Source of the DNA: Planctomycetota bacterium
GTDB taxonomy: Bacteria > Planctomycetota > Phycisphaerae > Phycisphaerales > UBA1924
Assembly: GCA_033763975.1 (NCBI GenBank)
Contig: JANRJM010000004.1
Coordinates: forward strand, 1-64,000
Direction: 5' to 3'
Length of the DNA: 64,000 nucleotides
A program made the position numbers and the translations under genes. The notes under the pieces were generated by a model that searched no databases, was not told the origin of the DNA, and saw only the letters and a program-made list of their open reading frames with translations. Shown one piece after another: positions 1 to 7,303 of the stretch; the stretch's first letter is position 1; each line of letters starts with the position of its first letter.

Positions 1-2827
1 GATGCGTGCCCACGGTGAGCTTCGTGGTGCGGTAATCCGCGGCCATGCGCTCGAAGGATGTCATTGCATGCAGGGGGATGACACTTTCGGCCTCCAGAGG
101 CGAGAGCAGGTCATCGATGGGCGCGGCCTCCACCTTCCACAAGGCGCTGCGGCGATGGTGCCCGAGCGCATTGAACGCGCCCGCTTCCGCGAGCACACGA
201 CGTTCATCCCGGCTTAGCAGGCAGCGCCGCAGCAGGTCGTCCAGGTCTGCCCAAGGCTCCTGCGCCCGCTGGGTGGCGAGCACCTCCAGGCTGCCACGGC
301 TGATGCCGCGCAGCTGTTTGAGGCCAAGGCGCAGAGTGTCATCCGACATCACGGTACAGTTGAGATCGGAATGAACCACGCACACGGGCAGGATGCGCAG
401 GCCGTGCTTCTTGGCATCCCTCACCAGGGTGGAGGTGGAGTAGAAACCCATGGGCTGGCAGTTGAGCAGGGCCGTGTAAAACTCCACCGGGCGGTGCACC
501 TTCAGCCACACGCTGAAATAGGCCAGAAAAGCAAAGCTGATGGCGTGGCTTTCGGGAAACCCGTAGAGGGCGAAGGACTTGATGCTGTCAACGATTCTCT
601 GCTGGATGGCAGGCTCCACGCTCCGCGCAGTCATGGCCGCGCGCAGCCTGGCCAGCGCCTTCTCCATCCGTTCTTCACTGCGGTGGAAGCTCATGGCGCG
701 GCGCAGTTCTTCGGCTTCGCTGCCGCTGAAGTCGGCGATGATCATGGCCATTTGCAGGACCTGCTCCTGGAACAAGGGAACACCCAGCGTCCGCTCCAGC
801 ACATCCTTGAAGGCCGGGTGAATGCATTCCGGTTCCTCCAGCTTTTTGCGCCGCTTTAAATAGGGATGCACCAGCTTTCCGACAATGGGGCCAGGACGGA
901 TGATGGCCACTTCCACCACGAGATCGTAAAAGCATTTGGGCTGCATGCGTGGCAGCGTGGCGATCTGCGCTCGGCTCTCGATCTGGAACACGCCCACCGT
1001 GTCCGCCCGGCAGATCATGTCGTACACCGCGTCGTCCGACCGCTCGTGCGACCGCACGTCCGCGATCGTCAGCCGCCCACCGCCCGCCCCCCGCACGCCC
1101 ACCCCCTCCAGCAGCTCGAACGACTTGCGGATGCACGTCAGCATCCCCAGACCCAGGCAGTCGATCTTGAGCATGCCCATCGCGTCGATGTCGTCCTTGT
1201 CCCACTCGATGACCGTGCGGTCCTCCATCGCCGCGTTCTCGATCGGCACCAGGTCGCACAGGCTCCCCTGCGTGATGACGAACCCGCCCACGTGCTGCGA
1301 CAGGTGCCGCGGGAACCCGATCAACTGCCCGGACAGCGCGATCACCCGCGCGATCGTCGCGTCCCGCGGGTTCAGCCCGATCTCCCGCACCCGCTGCTCG
1401 CTCGCCCCCTCGCCCCACCGGTCCAGGTTCTTCGCCAGCGCGTCCACGCAGTCCGGCGGCAGGCCCAGCGCCTTGCCCACCTCCCGCACCGCGCTCCGCC
1501 CGCGATACGTGATCACCTCCGCCGTCAGCGCCGCGCGATCACGCCCGTACGTCTCGTAGATGTACTGCAGCACCTCCTCCCGACGCTCGTGCTCGAAGTC
1601 GATGTCGATGTCCGGCGGCTCGCCCCGCGCGCGGCTCACGAACCGCTCGAACAGCAGGCTGTGCGTCGCCGGGTCCACCTCCGTGATCCCCAGGCAGTAG
1701 CACACCGCCGAGTTCGCCGCCCCGCCCCGCCCCTGGCACAGGATCCCCGCCTTCCGCGCGAACCGCACGATGTCGTAGCACGTCAGGAAGTACGCCTCGT
1801 ACCGCAGCTCCGAGATCAGCCCCAGCTCGTGCTCCAGCGACCGGCGCGTCTTCTCCGGAACGCCCCGCGGATAGCGCGCCCCGGCCCCCGCCCACGCCTC
1901 GCGCGCCAGGTACTCCGCCGGCGTCAGCCCCGGCGGGCAAGCCTCCGCCGGGTACTCGTACCGCACCTGGTCGAGGTTGAACGCGCACGCCCGCGACGCG
2001 ATCTCTCCGCTCCGCTCCGCCGCGCCCGGGCACGCGCGCAGCAGCCGCGCCATCTCGTCGCCCGCCTTGAGGTGCCGCTCCGCGTTCGCCTCCAGGCGCA
2101 GCCCCGCCTCCTCGATCGTGCACCCCAGCCGGATGCACGTCAGCACGTCCTGCAACGCCCGGCGCTCCGGCGCGTGGTACAGCACCCGGTTGGTCCCCAC
2201 CAGCGCCACCCGCGCCCGGGCGCCGATCTCACGCATCTGCCCCAGCCGGCGCGCATCCTCGGCACGCCCGCACACCGACACCGCCAGCGACAGCCGGTCG
2301 TCGTCGAACGCCTCGCGCAGCACGCGCAGCGTGCCCACGAACGACTCGTCGGTTCGCTCCGGCGCCTCCACGATCCCCAGCAAGTCCTCGCGATGATCCA
2401 GCAGATCATCCAGCGACAGGTGGCACTCGCCCTTGGGCGCCCGACGCTTCCCGCGCGTCAGCAGGCGGCACAGCCGCCCGTACCCCGCGCGCGACGCCGG
2501 GTACACGATCACCGCCGGCGCATCCTGCATCACCACGCGGCATCCGATCGCCACCGCGATGCCCGCCTCCTTCCCCGCCGCGTGCGCCCGCACCACCCCC
2601 GCCAGCGTGTTCGTGTCGGCGATGCCCGCCGCGACGTGCCCCAGCGACGCCGCCCGTTCCACCAGTTCTTCCGGATGACTCGCGCCGGTCAGGAACGTGT
2701 AGTTGCTCGTCACCGCCAACTCGCAGTACCCCGGCGCCGACACCGCGCGCACACCGCCCGCGGCGCGATCGGCGCCCGCGGCCTTCGCGGGGTGGGGCTT
2801 CACCTTCTGAAACTCGTTCTCCGGCAC
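1..2827 (-). CDS. dnaE2: Error-prone DNA polymerase DnaE2 (ImuC), C-terminus cut by the window edge
   Basis: Translesion DNA polymerase of the C family, working with ImuA and ImuB in damage-induced mutagenesis. The frame reads without interruption for 942 codons from a GTG at 2827 and runs off the left edge; family members have roughly 1050 or more residues, so about 100 are missing. An N-terminal PHP region starts around residue 25. The palm motif PDIDIDFEHERR near residue 405 carries the catalytic aspartates. ADTVGVFQIESRAQ and VEVAIIRPGPI are conserved DnaE blocks. The start follows the imuB stop by 12 bases and has an AGGGAG ribosome site six bases upstream, so the two genes are co-transcribed. 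From about position 945 down to 1 codon use changes sharply: AAA, TTT, GAA, CAT and CCT become common where upstream codons end almost always in G or C. The change falls inside a highly conserved block. Confidence 0.93.
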   Translation of the reverse strand, partial: MPENEFQKVKPHPAKAAGADRAAGGVRAVSAPGYCELAVTSNYTFLTGASHPEELVERAASLGHVAAGIADTNTLAGVVRAHAAGKEAGIAVAIGCRVVMQDAPAVIVYPASRAGYGRLCRLLTRGKRRAPKGECHLSLDDLLDHREDLLGIVEAPERTDESFVGTLRVLREAFDDDRLSLAVSVCGRAEDARRLGQMREIGARARVALVGTNRVLYHAPERRALQDVLTCIRLGCTIEEAGLRLEANAERHLKAGDEMARLLRACPGAAERSGEIASRACAFNLDQVRYEYPAEACPPGLTPAEYLAREAWAGAGARYPRGVPEKTRRSLEHELGLISELRYEAYFLTCYDIVRFARKAGILCQGRGGAANSAVCYCLGITEVDPATHSLLFERFVSRARGEPPDIDIDFEHERREEVLQYIYETYGRDRAALTAEVITYRGRSAVREVGKALGLPPDCVDALAKNLDRWGEGASEQRVREIGLNPRDATIARVIALSGQLIGFPRHLSQHVGGFVITQGSLCDLVPIENAAMEDRTVIEWDKDDIDAMGMLKIDCLGLGMLTCIRKSFELLEGVGVRGAGGGRLTIADVRSHERSDDAVYDMICRADTVGVFQIESRAQIATLPRMQPKCFYDLVVEVAIIRPGPIVGKLVHPYLKRRKKLEEPECIHPAFKDVLERTLGVPLFQEQVLQMAMIIADFSGSEAEELRRAMSFHRSEERMEKALARLRAAMTARSVEPAIQQRIVDSIKSFALYGFPESHAISFAFLAYFSVWLKVHRPVEFYTALLNCQPMGFYSTSTLVRDAKKHGLRILPVCVVHSDLNCTVMSDDTLRLGLKQLRGISRGSLEVLATQRAQEPWADLDDLLRRCLLSRDERRVLAEAGAFNALGHHRRSALWKVEAAPIDDLLSPLEAESVIPLHAMTSFERMAADYRTTKLTVGTH

Positions 2828-2839
2828 GTGCCGCTCCCT

Positions 2840-4405
2840 TTACGCCCATACCCCGTGCACGAACCACCGCCCGCTCGCCAGGCACCGGAACACCCACAGC
2901 CGCACCCCGTCCGCGTCCTGCACCCGGTAGTACTCGCGCCCCCTCGCCTCGCCCCGCCACCACTCGCCCTCGATCCGCTCGGGCCCGGCGCACGCCCGCA
3001 CCTCGTGCTCGCCGAGCGACCACCGCACACGCGCCACCGGGCCGTCCGGCGAGAGCAGCACCGCCTCCGCCGCACGCGCGGGCTCGAAGAGCACCGTCGG
3101 TCGATCGCCCCGCGTGATCGCACCGACCGGCGCGTCCGCCCCGCACGCCGTCCGGAACGCCCGCTCCGGCACGTGCGACCCCGCGGCGTGCGCGTACAGC
3201 ACGCCCGTCTCGCCCAATCGAGCCCGCAGCACGTCCAGCAGTTCCTCGCGCGCCCCCGTGTGCGGGTCCGCACCCTCGCCCCGCACCCCGCCGCCCGTCA
3301 GCGCCCCGCTCGTCAACTGGTCGTGACGCAGCACCCCGGTCGAGGGCGCCCGCACCACGACGCCCTCGACCCCGAACCCCATGTGCGCCCGCTCGACGTG
3401 GTGCCTGAGCAGCGCCCACACGTGCCGCACGTCGCGGTTCGCACGACCAAGCCGCACCCGCAGTCGCTCCGGCTTCAGGTCCGACCGGTGCAGCACCACC
3501 TCGACACTCCGCGCGCCGCGCTCCCGCTCCAGCAGCACGCGGCACACCCTCTCCAGCAGTTCACGCACGGTCCGCTCGATCACCCCCGTGTCCTTCGTCG
3601 GCCCGTCGAACATCCGCGACGCCTCCGGCGCCGGCGCATCCCGCACCGGCTCGATCGTCTCGATCGCCCGCCCCAGCGCCCGGTCGAGCTGCACCAGCAG
3701 GTCGTCGCCGAACCGCGGTGCGAGCGTCGAACGGGGCAGGTCCAGCACGTCCCCGATGCGCCCGAGCCCCACGTCGTCCAGCCCCGCCGCGATCTCCTCG
3801 CCCACGCGCAGCGCCCGCACGGGCAGCGGCGCCAACGCCGCCCGCTCGCCCCCCGGCACGACCACCCCGTGCGCCTGCTCCCCGCAGCGTGCCACCGCCC
3901 ACGCGCACCCGTAGCTGCCCGCGATCGCCGCACGCGCCCGCAGCCCCAGCGAGGCCAGGTCGCGCACCACCCGCGCCGCCATCTCCCCCTCGCCCCCGAA
4001 CAGGTGCGAGCACCCCGTCACGTCCGCGAGCAAGCCGTCCGGCGGATCAGAGAACGCATCCACCGCGACGCTCGGCGAGAACCGCCCCGCCCACACCGCC
4101 AGCGCACGCACCCCCGCCCGCTCACGCGCCGCGTCACGCCGTTCCACCCGAACGCGTCCGCGCGGCACCAGCGCCCGCGCCTGCGCGAGCACCATCCCCT
4201 CGCGCACGCCCGCCCGCGCCGCGCGCTCGCACGCCCGCACGACCACCTCGCGCCCGCGTGACTGGCCCACCACCAGCAGCGCCTCGCCCTCCCGCGCCCG
4301 CTCACGCGACCCGCGGTCGCGACGGCGTTGCAGGTCGAGCGAGAGGCTCGCCAGCCAGATCGCCATCGCACGCCGTCCATGCACGTGTTCCACCCGTTCC
4401 ATCAT
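2840..4405 (-). CDS. imuB: ImuB-like protein of the Y-family DNA polymerase fold
   Basis: ImuB proteins have the Y-family polymerase fold without polymerase activity and recruit DnaE2 to the beta clamp; that is family knowledge. The 521-residue product has the early LASLSLDLQRRR strand and the block DVTGCSHLFGGEG, which is typical of ImuB. I do not see the catalytic acidic motifs of active Y-family enzymes. The fingers and little-finger region follows, and the tail (REYYRVQDADGVRLWVF and after) matches the usual ImuB C-terminus. The annotated start overlaps the end of imuA by about 100 bases; an internal ATG at 4366 (MAIWLASLSL) is an equally good start and still overlaps. Neither has a clear ribosome site, which suggests translational coupling to imuA. 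Confidence 0.88.
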   Translation of the reverse strand: MMERVEHVHGRRAMAIWLASLSLDLQRRRDRGSRERAREGEALLVVGQSRGREVVVRACERAARAGVREGMVLAQARALVPRGRVRVERRDAARERAGVRALAVWAGRFSPSVAVDAFSDPPDGLLADVTGCSHLFGGEGEMAARVVRDLASLGLRARAAIAGSYGCAWAVARCGEQAHGVVVPGGERAALAPLPVRALRVGEEIAAGLDDVGLGRIGDVLDLPRSTLAPRFGDDLLVQLDRALGRAIETIEPVRDAPAPEASRMFDGPTKDTGVIERTVRELLERVCRVLLERERGARSVEVVLHRSDLKPERLRVRLGRANRDVRHVWALLRHHVERAHMGFGVEGVVVRAPSTGVLRHDQLTSGALTGGGVRGEGADPHTGAREELLDVLRARLGETGVLYAHAAGSHVPERAFRTACGADAPVGAITRGDRPTVLFEPARAAEAVLLSPDGPVARVRWSLGEHEVRACAGPERIEGEWWRGEARGREYYRVQDADGVRLWVFRCLASGRWFVHGVWA

Positions 4406-5126
4406 GCCGACGCACGACCCACCGTCGTACGCCCCCGGTCACAGGCCGCAGTCCTTTGCAGCGCAGCAGTTCAACCGTCCATGCGAGCCGGTCGGGCATC
4501 TCGCCCCCCGCCTGCTCGTCGTGCTCCGCGCGGGGCGTCACGAGCCACCGCGTCTGCCCGGCCGACAGCACCGCCCGCTCATGCCCGGGACGCGCCAGCA
4601 GCGCCGGCACGCCCCCCGCCTGGGCCGCCAGGTGCAGCCGGCGCGACTCGCCCATCGTGAGCCCCGAGCCGTCGCCCACCACCGCGCAGACCCCCGCACA
4701 TCGCAGCGCCTGCTCGGTCGCCCACGTGCGGTCCGCGGCCGATGAGGCGTCCACGAACACCGACCCCGCCAGCAGCCGCCGATCGTCCTGCCCTTCCCCG
4801 GCGTCGCTCCGCCGCACCAGCGCGTGCGGATAAGGCCAGACCCCGCGCCCCACCCACATCACCACCCGCCCGTGCGACGCCCGTGCCGCGCTTTCCGCGG
4901 CGATCGCCGCCCACGCCAGATCGATCAGCACCGCCAGCGGCGGGGCGGCGTTCACCCGCTCCGACGGGCCGAACCACTCGTGCAGCCCGGGGCTCACGCC
5001 CAGCCCACGCGGGTCGTCGTACGCCCCGGATTCCGGCGCAACTCCAGAACCGGCAGCGGCTTCCATCGCGCCACGCAACGCCGCGAGCACTTCGGCACGC
5101 GAAAGTGGTCGACTTGAAGTTCGCAT
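4302..5126 (-). CDS. imuA: ImuA-like (RecA/SulA-like) mutasome protein
   Basis: First gene of the imuA-imuB-dnaE2 cassette, 274 residues. It is recognised by position and by ImuA-type blocks: GLHEWFGPSE near residue 47, the strand GRVVMWVG, FVDASSAADRTWATEQALRC, and ESRRLHLAAQAGGVPALLARP near residue 175. No intact Walker A is visible, which is usual for ImuA. The ATG at 5126 lies two bases from a 20-base palindrome, leaving no room for a ribosome site, so the transcript may be leaderless. A CATAAT hexamer sits just upstream at 5147-5152 on the coding strand side. The C-terminus is arginine-rich and overlaps imuB. Confidence 0.8.
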   Translation of the reverse strand: MRTSSRPLSRAEVLAALRGAMEAAAGSGVAPESGAYDDPRGLGVSPGLHEWFGPSERVNAAPPLAVLIDLAWAAIAAESAARASHGRVVMWVGRGVWPYPHALVRRSDAGEGQDDRRLLAGSVFVDASSAADRTWATEQALRCAGVCAVVGDGSGLTMGESRRLHLAAQAGGVPALLARPGHERAVLSAGQTRWLVTPRAEHDEQAGGEMPDRLAWTVELLRCKGLRPVTGGVRRWVVRRHDGTGGTRAWTACDGDLAGEPLARPATPSRPRVA

Positions 5127-5146
5127 TCCGATAGGGTACTATCGGA
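5127..5146. promoter_or_regulatory. Perfect inverted repeat at the imuA start, candidate SOS (LexA-type) operator
   Basis: The arms TCCGATAG and CTATCGGA are perfect complements separated by GGTA. The element abuts the imuA start codon and overlaps or directly follows a CATAAT (-10 like) hexamer, the place where a repressor would block initiation. imuA-imuB-dnaE2 cassettes are commonly LexA-controlled, so a LexA-family operator is the natural reading. The sequence does not match the E. coli, Gram-positive or alphaproteobacterial SOS boxes that I know. No lexA gene is in the window. Confidence 0.55.
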
Positions 5147-5294
5147 TTATGTTTGGGTCAAGTGAACTCGTGTGAGCAATGTCCTGGGCCGTCACCCCGG
5201 GAATCCCGAGTTCATGTAGGATGCGGTCGACGCCAGAGCGGCCGCGTGCCGCCGCGTCTCTCACAATCCCTGTTGCGCCCGAAAGGAGAGCCCG

Positions 5295-5669
5295 ATGCCC
5301 GCCCCGGTGGTTCACTTTGAAATCGGCTGCCAGCACATCGAGTCGACCAAGAAGTTCTACGCGTCCGTGTTCGGCTGGGAGTACAGCCCCGAGATGCCCA
5401 CGATGGGGATGGTGACCAACCTCGGTCCCTTCGCCTCCAAGCCCACCGATGGCATCGGCGGGCACATCAACTCGCTCGGCCATCCGCCGCACACCTACGT
5501 CACCTTCTATGTGCAGGTCGACGACATCCCCGGCACGCTCGCCCAGATCGAGGCGTCGGGCGGCAAGACGCTCATCCCCAAGACCGAGGTGCCCGGCATG
5601 GGGCACTTCGCGTGGTTCACCGATCCGGAAGGCAACGCCATCGGCCTCTGGACCTCGATGAAGCACTGA
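5295..5669 (+). CDS. VOC family (glyoxalase/bleomycin-resistance fold) protein
   Basis: This 124-residue protein has one vicinal-oxygen-chelate module pair. The opening VVHFEIGCQHIESTKKFYASVFGWEY and the ending FTDPEGNAIGLW are the classic first and last strands of a betaalphabetabetabeta repeat. Members of this fold include glyoxalase I, dioxygenases and resistance proteins; the substrate cannot be told from sequence. A strong AAAGGAG ribosome site lies about seven bases before the ATG. The gene is divergent from imuA and shares its 168-base upstream region. Confidence 0.85.
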   Translation: MPAPVVHFEIGCQHIESTKKFYASVFGWEYSPEMPTMGMVTNLGPFASKPTDGIGGHINSLGHPPHTYVTFYVQVDDIPGTLAQIEASGGKTLIPKTEVPGMGHFAWFTDPEGNAIGLWTSMKH

Positions 5670-5746
5670 CCCGCGTCCCCTCGCCGACACTCGTTCGCAA
5701 GGGCCCCGGTCCTACAGTGGCCCCGCGCCCGTACCCCGAGGATGAC

Positions 5747-6307
5747 ATGCCCCAGACCCCTCCCACGCTCGACCATCCCACGTTCAAGGTCGTGAAGGAC
5801 GCCTTTCCTTCCAAGCGTTTCAAGGCCACGGAGTTCCGGGGCCAGTCGACGCTCATCGTGGAGCCGGCCGACCTGCACGAGGTGATGGCCTTCCTGAAGG
5901 CCGATCCGCGCTGCGACTACAACTTTCTGTCCGACGTCGCCGGCGCCGACTACCTGAACTACCCCGCCGCGATGCTCGGGCGCTTCGCCGTCATCTACAA
6001 CCTCATCTCGTTCGCGCGCGACGACCGCTTCTTCGTCAAGGTCTTCCTCGATCCCTCGCGCCCGACCGCCGGCACCGAGCACGACCCCGCCCTGGAAGTC
6101 GACTCCGTGACCGACCTGTGGCCCGGGGCCGAGTGGACCGAGCGCGAGGTCTTCGACATGTTCGGCGTCCGCTTCCGCAACCATCCGGACCTGCGCCGCA
6201 TCCTGCTCTGGGAGGCCTACCCGGCGTTCCCGCTCCGCAAGGAGTACCCCGTCCGCGGGCTGGGCGAGCGTGAGCAGTACCGCGTGGTCGACCGAAGCTC
6301 CTCCTGA
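5747..6307 (+). CDS. nuoC: NADH-quinone oxidoreductase subunit C
   Basis: Peripheral 30-kDa subunit of respiratory complex I, 186 residues, normal for an unfused NuoC. The family signature is present: WTEREVFDMFGVRFRNHPDL near residue 125 followed by RRILL and FPLRKEYPVRG. The ATG at 5747 was chosen because the earlier in-frame start lies inside the VOC gene; a GAGG sits just before it. No other nuo gene is next to it, so the complex I genes are scattered or lie elsewhere. Confidence 0.92.
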   Translation: MPQTPPTLDHPTFKVVKDAFPSKRFKATEFRGQSTLIVEPADLHEVMAFLKADPRCDYNFLSDVAGADYLNYPAAMLGRFAVIYNLISFARDDRFFVKVFLDPSRPTAGTEHDPALEVDSVTDLWPGAEWTEREVFDMFGVRFRNHPDLRRILLWEAYPAFPLRKEYPVRGLGEREQYRVVDRSSS

Positions 6308-6346
6308 GGCGCGTAACCGGGGCGCGCTTCGCTCGTAGCATGAGGT

Positions 6347-7303
6347 GTGATCTCCGCCCACCTCCCGCCGCTGCGTTGGTCTCCGCGTGCCCTGGGTCGC
6401 GCGTGGGCGCTGGGGGCCGCCGCGCTGCTGGGGCTGGCGTCGTGCGAGTCGGAGGGCCCGCGCGACACGCCCGAGGCGACGATCGCGTCGTTCTCGAAGG
6501 ACGTGCGCGAGGGGCGTGCCGAGCGTCTGGGTGATTACCTGTACGCCGACAACCCGGACATGCGGCGCCTCATGCGCCGCACGGGCGTGCTGCTGGGAAA
6601 CCTGCAGGCGCTGGGCGAGTCGGTGCAGGCGAAGTTCCCGGATGAAGTCGCGGCGTTGAAGGCGGAGGCCGAGAAGGCCGCCGCCGAAGGCCGCTCGGGC
6701 GGGTTCTTCTCGCAGATGGCCTCGCAGATGGGGGGCACGAACCGCCGCCGCCGCGCGAATGTCCGCGCGGGTGACAACGCGCAGTCGTCGTTCAACGACG
6801 CCATCCAGCAGTTGCTCGCCGATCCCTACGCGTGGGCGGAGGAAAGCGAGAAGCGCCTCACGACGGCGTTCCTCACCGACGACAGCGTGGCCCTGCTGTG
6901 GGATTCCAAGCCGATCCTCCCGCCCCTGGGCATGTCGATGCGCCGCGCGGACGACGGCAAGTGGTACGTCGTCCCACCGACCGAATCACCCACCCTCGCC
7001 CCCTTCATGCCCAAGACGCCCGAGCAATACCAGATGTTCGGCAGCCTCATCGCGACGTTCGACAACCTGGTCATCGACCTGCGCAAGGACGTCGACGAGG
7101 GCCGCGTGCGGAGCCTGGACGAACTCTCGAACCGCGCGGGCGAGCGCGCCTTCCTGCCCCTCGCCGCGGCGTTCTACGCCTACTCGAACTACACCACCAA
7201 GATGCGCCAGAACGAGCGCGGCGAGGCGACGCCGCCCGCCAAGCCCGACGCCCCCAAGCCCGACGCCCCCAAGCCCGACGGCACCACTCCCGGCCCCGGC
7301 TAG
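6347..7303 (+). CDS. Predicted lipoprotein of unknown function
   Basis: This 318-residue protein starts at GTG and has a signal peptide (RALGRAWALGAAALLGLASC) ending in a lipobox, LASC, so it is probably a membrane-anchored lipoprotein. The body is mostly helical and charged, with no family I recognise. It ends in a short tandem repeat PPAKPDAPKPDAPKPDG rich in proline and lysine. It lies 39 bases after nuoC. Its stop codon interlocks with that of convergent lptD in the tetranucleotide CTAG, so there is no space for a terminator between them. Confidence 0.75.
   Translation: MISAHLPPLRWSPRALGRAWALGAAALLGLASCESEGPRDTPEATIASFSKDVREGRAERLGDYLYADNPDMRRLMRRTGVLLGNLQALGESVQAKFPDEVAALKAEAEKAAAEGRSGGFFSQMASQMGGTNRRRRANVRAGDNAQSSFNDAIQQLLADPYAWAEESEKRLTTAFLTDDSVALLWDSKPILPPLGMSMRRADDGKWYVVPPTESPTLAPFMPKTPEQYQMFGSLIATFDNLVIDLRKDVDEGRVRSLDELSNRAGERAFLPLAAAFYAYSNYTTKMRQNERGEATPPAKPDAPKPDAPKPDGTTPGPG

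Noticed and set aside
1-945. A mobile element or prophage explaining the composition shift at the left edge
   Set aside because: The segment is the in-frame continuation of dnaE2 with no integrase, repeat or att-like sequence in view, so intragenic recombination or misassembly fits better.
866-4261. A 3.4-kb open frame on the plus strand opposite dnaE2 and imuB
   Set aside because: The same codon-bias artefact; its translation is histidine/arginine/proline-rich and matches nothing, whereas the minus strand gives DnaE2 and ImuB motifs.
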